A stretch of DNA of 64,000 nt from Nemopilema nomurai (lineage: Eukaryota; Cnidaria; Scyphozoa; Rhizostomeae; Rhizostomatidae): positions 1,340,871 through 1,404,870 of the forward strand of contig ML133366.1 in assembly GCA_003864495.1 (NCBI GenBank). The letters are read 5' to 3'. Shown piece after piece: positions 40,070-51,634 of the stretch. Position numbers and translations under genes: made by a program. Position 1 is the stretch's first letter, and every line of letters begins with the position of its first letter. The notes under the pieces were generated by a model. The model ran no database searches. It saw only the letters and a program-made list of their open reading frames with translations, and was not told the DNA's origin.

Positions 40070-40541
40070 AAGAAGATGGAAGTAATGGATAACACTGGTC
40101 AACACAACTTTTCTGCCAGGCTGAACCTCCATCTAAATTACCTAATTTTGGGGTGCTGATTTGAAAAATGTCATCCGTTTTTTTCTAACACGTCCGGATT
40201 TATCTGTACAAATTTCCTTAAATTCAGGTAATCCCCCCCCCCTCCCCCGTGTTGATAAACGTTTAAATCGCATGACCATTATGATAAGTGTGAAAGCGGT
40301 ATTTCACTTCGAGGGTTATTAATCTGTAATTGGCCAGGTGCATTGTTATTAGTCAGCCAGCATTTCAAAAAAGCAATGGGCGATTCGAAGGGCTGACGTT
40401 AGAATTGAAAAATTTATGAAACAGTCAGCTACTAGAAACGTAAACAAGGCACGTCTTCCGCTTTTATCGATGATGAATTGAGAGATTTAGAATAAAATAC
40501 CAACGGATTTTAATGTAAAGAATATAATAGAATATAATAAA
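40070..40541. other. Stretch without genes
   Basis: No coding sequence seen; a C-rich run (40230-40247) is the only notable feature. Confidence 0.5.
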
Positions 40542-41640
40542 ATGTCAAGAATGTGCAAGAAAGACAAAGATTCGTTCTGCTACACCTGTGGTGAGTTTGT
40601 CTTCAAAGAGAACAAAAAGACAATTTATTAGTTCTACAAGAAAGCCTACTACATGTACTTCAAAATCAAACTAGGCGACCAAGATACGACATGGGCACCT
40701 CACATTGTTTGCAAATCATGCAAAGAAACTCTACGACTCTGGAGGAAAGGCAACCGAACAGCTCTTAAATTCGGAATTCCCATGGTCTGGCGTGAACCAG
40801 CCAATCGTATTGATGATTGCTATTTCTGCATGACTAACTTAGCTGGATTCAATCAAAAAGACAGAAAGAACATTCTCTATCCATCAATTTCTTTAGCTAT
40901 ACGACCAATTCCTCATTCTGAAGAAAACCCTGTGCCAGTTTTTAAAGAGTTACTTGATATTCCTATAACTGCTACATCTCTTGCACAAGACCTCGCTCCT
41001 GAAAGGTCGACTGAAACCGATTCAGACCCTGAATGTCAAGATAATGATGATGATTTTGACTATCATGAGTGCTCAAGTGAACCAAACCGCTTCAACCAAG
41101 ACGATCTGAGTGATCTAATCCGTGATTTGAATCTTTCCAAGAAATCTGCTGAGTTGCTTGCTTCACGTCTTAAGGAAAGAAATTTTCTGAAACCCAAGAC
41201 AAATGTGACATTCTACAGGAACAGGGATGTTGCATTTCTTCCGTATTTCAAACAATATGAAAAAATTGTTGTTTGCAATCATGTAGAGCCTTTATCGATG
41301 GAACTAGGTATTAAGCATTATGATGCGAACTCCTGGCGCCTATTCATTGACAGTTCCAAGAGAAGTTTGAAATGTGTGTTGCTACAAAACACAAATGCAT
41401 ATGCTTCAATTCCGATAGGTCATTCCACAACACTGAAGGAGAAGTATGAACCAGTTAAACAGGTCCTTGAGAGCATCAAGTACTACAACCATAACTGGAA
41501 AATCTGTGTCGACCTGAAAATGGTGAATTTCCTGCTTGGACAGCAATTTGGCTATACAAAACATCCATGCTTCTTATGCATGCGGGACAGTCACGATAAA
41601 GTCAACCATTGGGTTAAAAAGGATTGGGAACCTTGAGAAA
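40542..41640 (+). pseudogene. Cysteine-rich transposase-derived protein remnant
   Basis: The ATG at 40542 opens MCKKDKDSFCYTCGEFVFKE, a first Cys pair, followed by an in-frame TAG at 40629-40631. The same frame then stays open to 41636 (ORF from 40653). It shows CKSCKETLRLW, CYFCMTNLAGFN, an acidic stretch, then FLPYFKQYEKIVVCNHV, DANSWRLFIDSSKRSLKCVL and KMVNFLLGQQFGYTKHPCFL followed by CMRDSHD. The C-x2-C pairs and the 'TKYPCFLCLWDSR'-like block are a signature I recall from hydra, aphid and Daphnia proteins derived from a mobile element. The frame is lost at 41637. Fragments (ARMMADYCWSIKRD) continue to about 41750. Confidence 0.55.
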
Positions 41641-42429
41641 CGCTTAGAGGTGGAGGAAATGATATTAAGAAATGGAAACCAAGTATCAAGGAAGATGGGA
41701 TGCTCGAATGATGGCAGACTATTGCTGGAGCATCAAACGTGACAACCCAGATGCAAACCATTCACGCCAGTGAGGGAAAAGAAAGTTCCTACCATAACCC
41801 TCCATTTCTTTTATGGAATAAAACTCTGAAATCTTCAAGAACTGCTACTTTGACTTAACCAAATAACGATATTGCTGTTTTTTTGTGCTTATATATTTGT
41901 CATTCGTTGAGTCTAGTTGCGTTGCATAAGTATAGTTAACTCCAAGATAGTTTTGTTCGTCTATTTTGAGGTATTTTGTGTATATATCAAAATTGGTATG
42001 TAATTCCAGTTTTTGCTCAAAATCTACAACTTTTTTAGAATTAGGGCAAAAATGAAATTCAAAAAGCAGAAAATATTGACGTGATGGGGCGAAATTGATA
42101 TCATTTTCAGAATCAGCATATGTCAATTGGGTAAAATCACTTCAAATGGAATCCAGCAGAGGACAAAAATTGTTTGTTGTTGGCCAGTGTAATCAACGAA
42201 AAACGTTGACAAACATAGGAACCATGGCTGGCTAGGCCAAAAAAGACAAATAGGAATTATCGTACATGTCAAATGTTTTGTTAATTTGTAAAGTATCTTG
42301 CTTATTTGATTGAATGGAGAAAAAGCATAACCGTATGTGTTGGCCCAGAAATAAGCAAATGCGTTTACACCTGAGCAAAAGGGGCCAGGACGCCATGAAT
42401 AGTATTTAGTTACTTTAGATTTTATAGAT
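41641..42429. other. Decayed stretch after the cysteine-rich remnant
   Basis: A coding-like scrap (ARMMADYCWSIKRDNPDANH) lies at about 41701-41760 on the + strand. The minus-strand ORF at 42126-41845 (93 codons) has no recognised motif and may be the outer end of the DIRS remnant. Confidence 0.35.
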
Positions 42430-43226
42430 ATACATTTTAGTAAAGTCTTCGAAAGAGCGCTTCAAGAAGGGCATTGTCCAATAATGCAACTGATGCATAG
42501 ATTTTTTCATTATTTCCTTTAAGAGAAGAGGGAACTTATCCAGGTGGGTATTGAATTGCAAAAGTATTTGCTTAACATCAACCACCTCTATCATGCCCTT
42601 AGCAAATAAAAATTAGGCATTTTGAAGCCTTTTATCATGCTCCTTCTGTTCCTTAGGAAGCTGAGCCCAGAGATTGGGGTTAATTGTAGGCATACTGAGG
42701 GCAGGGCAGTTTTCAGGACGCCTAAAACCATATTTTAACTTTGCGAGCTCTGTGTTAAGGATTCGCTTACGGCAACAATCCTGAACATATTTTGCATACC
42801 CAGTAGAGATATTAGGACCAAGAGCCTTCGTCCTCTACAAAATGGAGCTTCGAGGAATCTTCTATGTCAAAATTTTCATATGAAGGGTTGAGCTGTTGGT
42901 GAAGTGCGATTAGGCGCCATTGGCATGCCTACATTCCGAGACTCAGTAGGATGTTTAAAAGTGGAGAACTGATCTCCGAGGGAAGGCATAGCAAACTGAT
43001 TGCTAGTTGTTTGGTCGAGAAACTGATTCTCTTTTGGTAAAAGGTTTGTGTGGCTGGCAGACTGACTGCTGTCGTCAACACAAACTTTCTTGTTTGGTGG
43101 ACCAAATGAATCTTTAATCAGTGTCATTAACGAAGCCATCTCACTCCTCGTTTCAGAAACTGTTTCAGAAACAGAAAGTCTTGTTTGGTTTGCTTTTGGT
43201 TGAAGTTTGCTCTTCTTGTGCTGCAT
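42430..43226 (-). pseudogene. DIRS-type gag remnant
   Basis: From the ATG at 43224-43226 the frame gives a Ser/Thr-rich N-terminus (TRLSVSETVSETRSEMASL), a stop at about 42876, then in other frames GPNISTGYAKYVQDCCRKRI and YGFRRPENCPALSMPTINPN followed by LWAQLP. The 'Y..RPENC..L..P..N..LW..LP' block is characteristic of DIRS gag proteins (recall). At least three frame breaks. It may belong to the same element as the recombinase fragment at 39570-40067. Confidence 0.55.
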
Positions 43227-43515
43227 TCATTTTATCGTCTAGTTGAATCTAATGCTGTAAGTTAATTGTTCAGTCAGTGCTGTAAGTCAAGGATAATTGT
43301 TCAGGACCTGATTTTTGGCTACTGTCAAACACAATACGTAATTCAGTGGTATCATGGCCCTTTCTTACCACACCATGGTGACACAAATAGTGTAATTTAC
43401 TCTAATTGTTGCTATTCTGTGGAACTCGCTCAATTTTCCCCTTTTGTAACTGCTCCTGAAAAATTGCATGATACTCAGTTAAAAGTATATGATCAGATTT
43501 CAGTCTGGAATGCAA

Positions 43516-45250
43516 TTAATTAAATTTAGCAAAACACAACTCGTAATAATTTGACAACAACTCGATTGATAAATCGCGTTTCCAAAGGAGACCTACATCA
43601 TACCTTGTTCCGTTCAATTTGACGTCGAATTTCTCGCCTTTCAACTCGCCCGCTTCACTGCTTTTGTCCGGTGTGTCAGTTTCATTCCTGTCAATTTTAG
43701 ATAAACCTAACAATTTGTGTTTCCAAAAATCTCTCAGTGACTCTGTAATCTCCTTCGTGTCCGCTGATTTCTTCTCTTGGCCTACCTCTGAATCTGAAAT
43801 AACAACTTTCTGAAGGCTTTTGTCTAAAATAAGATGACAATTTACATTATTGCATGCAGTAGAAACATTTGGAGCCTCATTAGGCCCTGACAAAAGCCAC
43901 CCCAATTTACTCTTTACAGCTACAGGACCTGAACTACCCTTAAAGATTTTCCCCTGTTATAAATTCATAGTAATAATCAGCACCAATCAACAAATCAATA
44001 TGGTTTTCAGATGCCTCCACGCTGTTCGCAAAATATAGGCCGCACAAATGGCTAACTGTAACGCAAGCTGAAACTGGCGACCAAACGGTAGAATAAGCTG
44101 ATGCATTTAACTAGGACTACCTGATCTAATACCTCTACTTTTACCTTCACGAATTACATGAATTCTTTGCATATTTATCTGTCCCAAACATATTCATGTT
44201 CAGGGTTTGAGAATGCTCCACCGGTAAAGACAATTTCTTCTTCGTCTCTTCGGACATGTAGCTGCATTGACTGCCAGACTCAAACAGTACAATGATTGGG
44301 ATTTTTGTCACACTATCTGCTGCAAATGCCTGAGCTTTTGCAGTCTATAGCAAGACCTGCTTTTGTCATTGGCCAGGACTGTCACTGACGCCACTTCTTC
44401 AGGCGAATTCCTCTTTGATTTGAAGCAAAAACTGATGTCCTCCGCAACAGTTTCTACATTTTCTTTGACATTCGCTAAATGTCTAGTTTTTACGCATTAA
44501 AAACAGCTTTTTGCTCTCTTCAAAATCTCTGTACGTTTTGAGACATCTGTTATTTTGGTGCATTCGATAGTGAGGTGCCCCCTACTGCACAAATAGCATA
44601 ATTCTCTTTCGTTGGTCTTTGCAGCAAACGATTTGGTTATTCCTAATAAAACCCTCGGTGGTTGTTTTACTATGTTTTGTGTAACAGAAACGCTTTCGCT
44701 CAACTCTCGTGCCTGTATCTCTTGTCGTATCATGTCCGAAATTTCATGTATTGGCCAGATGTCCTCTATAACGTTTCTCGCTACTTGAACCAGGATGTCA
44801 AGTGGCATTCTTTGCATGATGATTGGGATTAAAGGCTACCATAACTTTCCAGCTGCATTCCTAACCACTCCAATCCTCGTACGTGCACACTAATTTTATT
44901 CAGCATGAATCTTAAGTATGAGCCCTTGTCGTTTGGCAATTCCTGAAGCTTTCGTAGGGCTTGCATATGGGCTCTTATTATACGCTGCTTACTTCCAAAC
45001 ATAGTTCTCAAGGTTTCAGCTGCATGGTAGTTGTTCTTTTCCGTAATATCAAGTCCATCAACAAATCTATATGCTGGTCCTTCCAGCAAATTCATGAGAT
45101 AGTTAAGTTATCAAATATCAGTGAACTGCACTGATATTTTCATTGGCGTATACGGCCCACTCAAAAGGCATTTAATTCCGTAATGAAGCTACCAAACTTG
45201 GGCAAATTAGTTCTATGCAGTTGAATGCCCGCATTTTTGGTTACAAAGCT
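43516..45250 (-). pseudogene. BEL/Pao retrotransposon gag-protease remnant
   Basis: In order on the minus strand: a gag piece (LPKFGSFITELNAF near 45240; NLLEGPAYRFVDGLDITEKN in the 88-codon frame at 45095; KISVHVRGLEWLG), the next gag frame (44817-44497) with a zinc knuckle (CYLCSRGHLTIEC), then an aspartic protease block in broken frames (LFESGSQCSYMSEE near 44300-44270). Then comes LLIGADYYYEFITGE and the frame at 43905-43516 with GWLLSGPNEAP, SLRDFWKHKLLGL and LNGTRYDVGLLWKRDL. These are the DUF1759, DUF1758 and peptidase-A17-type parts of BEL/Pao. RT and integrase are absent. The normally invariant Asp of the DSG triad is Glu (ESG). Confidence 0.72.
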
Positions 45251-45947
45251 TGAACTAAAAGTTCTTTCCTGTTCCTCTTGCTGTGTGTTACTCTCGATCT
45301 GGCCAGTCAGTATGCCAGAGGGGTGTGGATCTCACGTATAACTTCCCAACTTTATTTGCTCAATTCTGTTGATAGCCTCAAAAGCCACTGCATTCCATTC
45401 TGAAGTCTTCTAGTAGCTCTAGTTTGAGGCTGTGCATGAACTTTGACTACTTATAAAAAGCGTTGTAAATGAACGACCTCGCCAATCTTTATCTCTATGA
45501 CTGTTGCTGCTGCCTCAGCTCATCGACAGAATAAAAACACGTCTTTTGTGTTTTTGGTATGTCTTTACTCCAACAAATCGAAGAACTGACTAACTAACTC
45601 TATTGAAACCGTATATACATGATATGATGATTAATTACGTAAAGCAAATAAGGTGGCGGGGGAAAGGAAGGGCTAGGCGAACTGTGAATAGCTTGTGAAA
45701 AGAGATGTAGGTAGATGTGTCCAATGGGTGAAGGTCTAAACAAAAGAGAGGAAATGTTGTCATAGTTGCCAAAAGTGGTGATGTAATGTAATTCCTATAG
45801 GTAAAGTAAACAAGGTGATGATGGATGGCTGGATGAAGAAAAAAGAGAATGAATGGAATCATTACAGTCTCATCGATCTCGTTCTCTTTGAGCGGTGTGT
45901 CATTTTTATTGATTATTTGCTTGTTCAACTCAGTTCAGTTTCATTTT
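45251..45947. other. Stretch without supportable genes
   Basis: Possible LTR of the BEL/Pao element somewhere within, but no TG...CA pair can be assigned. The short minus-strand frame at 45928-45635 has no recognisable motif. Confidence 0.4.
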
Positions 45948-46234
45948 TTTTTTAAATTCCACTACATACAATTTATCAATAACAAGACAAGCATACATCT
46001 AAAATACAAGAAATTAATACAATATAACAATACAAAACATAGACACAAGATAGATTGTATGGAAGGAATTACTTACAGGAGGAGCTCTCTCAGTAGTTAG
46101 ACTAATCGAGGAGAGAACACCCCCTATTATAAAAGTATCTCATATAAAATTGATTTCTTTAATTGACATTATGATGTTGACAAAACTACTTGATGGGCAG
46201 ATGGTGACATTTTTGATATCCACTTTTCCAGAAT

Positions 46235-49200
46235 TTAGTAATTAGTTTCAAATAGGAAAGCTTTGATTTTTTGACGAAAACTATTAACAGATGGAGATTG
46301 TTTTATTTCCACAGGAGTGTCATTCCAGTATTTAGCTCCACAACAACGCACTGACCTAAGACCATATTGCAGGGTATTTTTTTGGGTTAGGAAAATATTA
46401 TTTTTGATGACTTGCCGAGTACCATATTGATGAACAGACTCAACTAACTTAAAGAAAGAGTGCAAACAAGAAGGAGAGATTTTATTTACACATTCATATA
46501 CAAAACTAAGCAATTTCACGTGAAAGAGATCTTGTAGTTTTAGAATCTTCAGGTCTGAAAAGATGGGTGTAGAAGGCGCAGTAAAGTGTTCAAATGAAAT
46601 TGCCCTTAAGGCCCTTTTCTGTAACAACAACACTGGATTGATATATGTCTCATAAGTAAGACCCCAAACTAAAATACCATATTGGAGGAAAGGTGAAAAC
46701 AAAGAGTTGTAAAGACAGACCAGAACATGAATGGGTAAGAAGTGTCTCACTTTGAAAAACATACCACACGTTCTGGCCAATTTTTTAGACAGTTCAGACA
46801 AGTGATACTTCCATGAAAGGCTTTCATCTAAGAAATTTGATGTAACAACTCTGCTTGATAGGAAGCTTTCCAATTTTGATGAAAGGCTAACACCAAGAAA
46901 TTTGACGTAACAACTCTGCTTGATAGGAAGCTTTCCAATTTTGATATTTACAGATTCAGGAGAAGTATGCTGAGGAGACCTAAACATTATGAAATTGGTT
47001 TTGTCAATATTTAGTGACAGCTTGTTAACATCAAGCCATTTCTTCACTTTTTTTAGTTCCTTGTTAACTACACTTTGAAGCTGTTTAAGGCTTTCAGCTT
47101 CATAATAGATGTTAGTATCATCAGCAAATAAGTAAAAGGATAGTTTAGAAGATGCAAGAGGTAAATCATTAATGTAAAGTAAGAAAAGGAGAGGACCAAG
47201 GACAGAACCCTGAGGAACCCCACAGGTAACACTGAGATGACTGGAGTTAGATCCATTCACTGACACATATTGCTTCCTGCCTGAAAGATAGGATTGAAAC
47301 CAATCTAAAGCAACTCCCCTAATTCCATAATGCTCTAGCTTCATCAAAGGAATATTGTGATTTACTGTATCAAATGCCTTCTGCAAATCGATAAATATTC
47401 CACAACCAAATTTTCTAATGAATTTTTGATGGCTTCTGTTAAACTAACAAGGGCATGGTTAATGGAATGACTAGCACGAAAACCAAATTGTAATGTATAT
47501 AAGATTTCATGCTTTTCTAGGAATTTATATAGACGTTCATACATAACCTTTTCCGTGATTTTACTGAAAACAGAGAGAAGAGAAATAGGTCTTTAATTTG
47601 ATGCTGTTAGTGGGCAACCTTTCTTAAAAAGTGGAATTACTTTGGCCAATTTCATCTGCTCAGGGAAAATCCCGCCTTGAATTGAATTATTTATAATTTG
47701 AGAAAGTGGAGAAGAGATTAATGGGGAAAGACATTTTAAAATTTTCAAAGGAATGCTGTTAGGTCCAAGAGACTTCCCAGATTTTAGGAGAGAGATAAGG
47801 TCTGATATATCAGAAGGAATTGAGGGTGCAATGAAAAATGAATTATTAACTCTGTCTCCCATGAAATTCACAGGTGATTTGATCGGTCTTGGTATATTTC
47901 TAGTTATATCATGTGAAACATTAACAAAGAATTTATTGAAAATGTTTGCAATAACAGCTGGATCTGATGTAATGTTCCCATTAGAGTCCTTAAGCTTACT
48001 TATCACATTTACATTGCTTGACTTTCTGATATTGATAACTCATTTAATTCCTGACCACAACTGTTTCATATTGTTACTGTTCTTTTGAAAGTAGTTATAA
48101 TAGTAGCTAGCTTTACTTTGATTCAAGGAAACGGACACCCGATTTCTAAACTTTTTATAAAGATCAACAAGAGCTTGACTATTGTTCTTTTCAACTTTCT
48201 AAGAAACCGATCTCTGATTCGCATCATTTTTTGAATTTTACCAGTTATCCATGGTTTGTTCGTAAACTTAATATCTTTCTTGGTAAGTTTTTTCAATGGG
48301 GCATGGGTTATGACTAATTCATCAAGGCTGGAAAGGAGTCTGTTGAATTTTGCATTCACATCTAAAGCACTGTCATTCAAGTAAGTAAGGTCAAGGTTTG
48401 AAAAATCGTTTAGGAGATGTTCTTCATTGAGGTTAGAAAAATCATGTTGGAAATAAGACAGATTCTTATAGGAGATGCCTGCAGGCTTGACAATTAAAAA
48501 TTGAGGAAAATGATCTGTTATTTGAGTCATAATGTTACCACTTAAGGTTTCTTTGTCAGAGATGTTAGAAAAAATATTGTCAATAAGAGTGGAAGAATAT
48601 CCAGACACCCTAGATGGATGAATGATATGAGGCAGAAATTGCTTTGAAAAGAGGAAATTGACGTAATTTGTCACAGGTGTAGTAGAGTTATAATTAAGAA
48701 GGTTGATATTGAAATCACCAAGAATAAAAACTTGTTTATTAAATACAGCTGGAATGGATAGAATTTCTTGAAGATACTCACAGAAAGTATCAATAGCTGA
48801 GCTTGGATGACGATATGTGCAGCAAAACAAATAATTTTTCCCATCATTATTTTCAACTTCCACCCAGACTGACTCAAAATCTGTACTATCCTTTCCTAAG
48901 TCAGGCCTAGGGATTGGGGTAAGTCCTGACTTCACATAAAGTGCAACACCACCATTTTGACTATGTGACTGGCAAGGAAAGTAACTATAGCCAGGAATTT
49001 CCACATTAGCTTGAATAGGATTATCAACTGAATTCCAGGTTTCAGACACACCAATGACATCAAAGTTTATTTTCAAAGTTGCAAGAGTTGAAACAAGCTC
49101 ATCCAAATGAAGTGAGAGACTTCTGATGTTCAAATGAAACAGGGAAAGGTCATTTTCTAAATGCTCAAGTGTAGATAGGTCTTGGAGAGTATGGTAATTT

Positions 49201-49560
49201 GAGTTGACATTAGAAGGCAAGTGCTCATCAATATCGTAATCATCTAAATTAGGCAAGTTTATAAGTCGAGATGTTGTTTCAAAGGATGGTGCCGAATCAA
49301 CCCAGGATGGAAAATCAAAATCGTACAAGTTTGATAGGTCTTCATTTTCCAATTGACCAAAAGGAAACATGGCCATCGTGCAATTTAAGCAATACCAAGG
49401 CACATCATCATTTTCATTTTGCAACTCTTTATATTAAGTAGTAGAAATATTGTTACACTTAATATGGACCCAAAATTGACAGTTGTCACAGAACACTTGT
49501 TTGCAATTAACAGAGATATTTTTATGGCAAATGCCACAAGGACATGTTGGAGGATTCATT
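46235..49560 (-). pseudogene. LINE ORF2: PHD finger, endonuclease, reverse transcriptase
   Basis: The ATG at 49558-49560 starts a PHD finger (CPCGICHKNISVNC, CDNCQFWVHIKC, then YCLNC) interrupted by an in-frame TAA (49434-49436). The frame then gives the endonuclease (SLFHLNIRSLSLHLDEL, GVSETW, GGVALYVKSG, FILGDFNINLL, ITDHFPQFLIV). After a frameshift near 48190 comes the RT (SLGPNSIPLKILK; stop TAA at 47593-47595 before RPISLLSVFSKITEK), and after another near 47400 IFIDLQKAFDTVNHN, TCGVPQGSVLGPLLF and the catalytic box FADD. The end shows GAKYWNDTP and FRQKIKAFLFE. The long open stretches suggest moderate age. Confidence 0.82.
46815..46945 (-). repeat. 65-bp tandem duplication inside the reverse transcriptase gene
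   Basis: The block gaaaggct...caattttgat occurs at 46815-46880 and again at 46881-46945 with few changes and a one-base indel. Because about 65 is not a multiple of three, the two copies are read in different frames, yet the ORF stays open through both. The repeated segment separates YVKFLGV from FLDESLSWKYH, which are adjacent in related LINEs. Confidence 0.8.
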
Positions 49561-49708
49561 TCAGTTTACTAGATTAAAATTAACTGAAAAATAACAAACT
49601 ATACAGCTTCATACAGCTGAAGATGAAACACAAACTGAGATCTAGAAGGCAGATCATAACCTCTGAAACAACACAAGTTAGTTTTTAGGAGTAATTGAGT
49701 TAAGATAG

Positions 49709-50485
49709 TTAGGACCTAAATGATACCTCTGGATCATTAACTTCGCCATGTCTTCTGTTTAAGTGATCAGGTGGTTTGTCCTTTATCACTAGTTTATCCA
49801 GAACAAAGTAAGCAATCTTTCCTTGTTTTCTAGCAGCCAGCATTTCAGGTACTTGTTCTTCCCTCTTTATCATTGTGCGCCGTGACAAATCCACCAGAAA
49901 TTTTATTCCACCCGGTTTAATGTATCTTGCTCTTTTCAATATGCGTTCTTTATCCTTCCATTTTGCCAATTTGGCGACGATCGGGCGTGGGCCATCTGGA
50001 CGACCAGAACGGTTAGGGCCATTGCTTCTTCGATTTACACGGTGACAACGCTCAATCTCAAAGTCTTCTTGAAGATTGAGTTTATCCTTAATTACTTGTT
50101 TCACAACCCTTTCTGTGTCGTCCCAAGACTTTTCAGCATTTTTGTCTCCAACCACACCTGTGATCCTGATGTTCGATCTACGACTTTGGTTCTCTAGGTA
50201 TTCAAGTTGGGCTTCTGTTGCATCAGTGTGATTATTGATTGCATTAAGATTCTCAGCATGAGCAAAAACCCTTACGTCGATGGACTCACATTTCCTTTGT
50301 ACATCATCAAACTTAGCTTGCGTAAATTGAACGCTAACCTTCAAGTCGTTAATGTAATTCTTTACTGATTTTAGCTCCTCTTTGATATCTTGAATTAATA
50401 AGCTGAAGGTAGATTTACAAGCATCTGCCTGGCTCTGCAGAAGAGACTTGACAACTTCAAGTGTAACAAATGTATCATCCGGCAT
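49709..50485 (-). CDS. LINE ORF1 with L1-type coiled coil and RRM-like domain
   Basis: 258 residues from an ATG at 50483-50485. A coiled coil (about residues 20-100) is followed by LEYLENQSRRSNIRITGV, the conserved entry to the RRM of L1-type ORF1 proteins (transposase_22 family). Then come IERCHRVNR, RPIVAKLAKWKDKERILKRA and a C-terminal domain with ARKQGKIAYFVLDKLVIKD. L1 ORF1 proteins are trimeric RNA chaperones that coat the LINE RNA. An L1-type ORF1 joined to a CR1/L2-type ORF2 is a combination known from invertebrate LINEs. The frame is intact. Confidence 0.8.
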   Translation of the reverse strand: MPDDTFVTLEVVKSLLQSQADACKSTFSLLIQDIKEELKSVKNYINDLKVSVQFTQAKFDDVQRKCESIDVRVFAHAENLNAINNHTDATEAQLEYLENQSRRSNIRITGVVGDKNAEKSWDDTERVVKQVIKDKLNLQEDFEIERCHRVNRRSNGPNRSGRPDGPRPIVAKLAKWKDKERILKRARYIKPGGIKFLVDLSRRTMIKREEQVPEMLAARKQGKIAYFVLDKLVIKDKPPDHLNRRHGEVNDPEVSFRS

Positions 50486-50720
50486 CCTTGTCAGAGTTAG
50501 GGCCTAGCCTGTGCCTAAATGCATATGGCCTACACAAATTGACAAACCTGTAAATTATACCAAAATCCGTAACATTGCTTCTAATAACTGTGTGTAGAAT
50601 GACATAAGCTGAACTGCATAATTTTTTTAAAATGAAAACAAAGAAAATTAAACTAAAATAAGCCCTAATAATGTATTGTTAGTCAAGAGCAGCAAAACAC
50701 GTGCCACCTCCGCCATCGCT

Positions 50721-50959
50721 ATATACCAGTTTCGATATAGTTATATTTCTGCTTCAGAGATGCTGAAATGGACTCGATTCTTACTAGTAAGTTAACCTGC
50801 TCGAAGCTTCACTGGCACTAATTCTCGAAATTATTGACGAAACTTAATTCTCTAGTTTAATGAGAACGAAACGTTTTCCTTGTCGAATTTGAATCAGCCT
50901 CTTTAATTAAAAAATCAAACAAACCTTGATGTAGCTTGATGTAGATTATTTTCCATACC
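50721..50959. other. Short stretch without genes
   Basis: Nothing coding seen between the LINE leader and the DIRS RT scrap. Confidence 0.5.
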
Positions 50960-51440
50960 TAGAACCAAACGATGTGGAATTTATATACAGATAAACATGT
51001 TTTAACAGAATGTGATCACGAAGGAGAGGAATTCATCTCCACAATTTTCCTTGTTGCAAAAGATGGTGATTCTTTGAGATTCCTAATTTGCGAAATGCCG
51101 AATCTATGCCATATATGCATTTTAAGATGGACATCTTTGACAAGGTTATCAAATTAGTCGGACAAAATTGTTTTATGTGTACTGTAGATATAAAGGATGC
51201 TTATTATTCAGTAGCCATATCTGAATCCTGTCAAAAGTATCTGAAGTTTAAGTATCAAGACAAACTGTTTAAGTTCTTAGCGTTACCAAATGGATTATGT
51301 TCTGGTCGAAGAAAGTTCACAAAATTATTAAAACCTGCTTTTAGGCCGTTGCCTCTGCGCCTGTATCTTGTCATCCCGTTGCAAAAAATGTTGATGCTAA
51401 AATCTGTTTGGTGGAAACTATGCTTTTTTACGTGCTGATT
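50960..51440 (+). pseudogene. DIRS-type reverse transcriptase fragment
   Basis: Two frames overlap. The first gives EEFISTIFLVAKDGDSLRFL. The second, open from 51088 to 51438, gives MHFKMDIFDKVIKLVGQNCF, VDIKDAYYSVAISESCQKYL and KFLALPNGLCSGRRKFTKLL. 'HFKM', 'DIKDAYYS' and 'LPNGL....RKFTKLLKP' are DIRS RT blocks. The next expected block (YIDD) is not readable. A scrap of a + strand DIRS element. Confidence 0.7.
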
Positions 51441-51634
51441 CTAGATTTATTTGTTTCCAAACTGGAAACCCCGCAGTTTTTCTGCAATTCGGGTTCTAAA
51501 ATCAAAATCGTGGTTCTGTTGTTCCATTTTACGGACCAGAAAACATTAGAAAAGGTATAGCAAGCGGTAGTCCGCAAATTATATAATACGGGTCGCGACT
51601 AAACAAATTTCCATGGTAGCGTTGCAAAACAAAT

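Larger units (their letters stand above)
45948..50720 (-). mobile_element. LINE (CR1/L2 group) with L1-type ORF1 and PHD finger in ORF2
   Basis: A 4.7-kb element on the minus strand. It has ORF1 at 50485-49709, a PHD-EN-RT ORF2 from 49560 to 46235 and a 3' untranslated region ending in an A-rich tail (T-run at about 45945-45955 on the + strand). The 5' edge is uncertain (50500-50720). ORF2 has one stop in the PHD finger, one stop before the RT and two frameshifts. It also contains an internal 65-bp tandem duplication (46815-46945). Confidence 0.75.
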
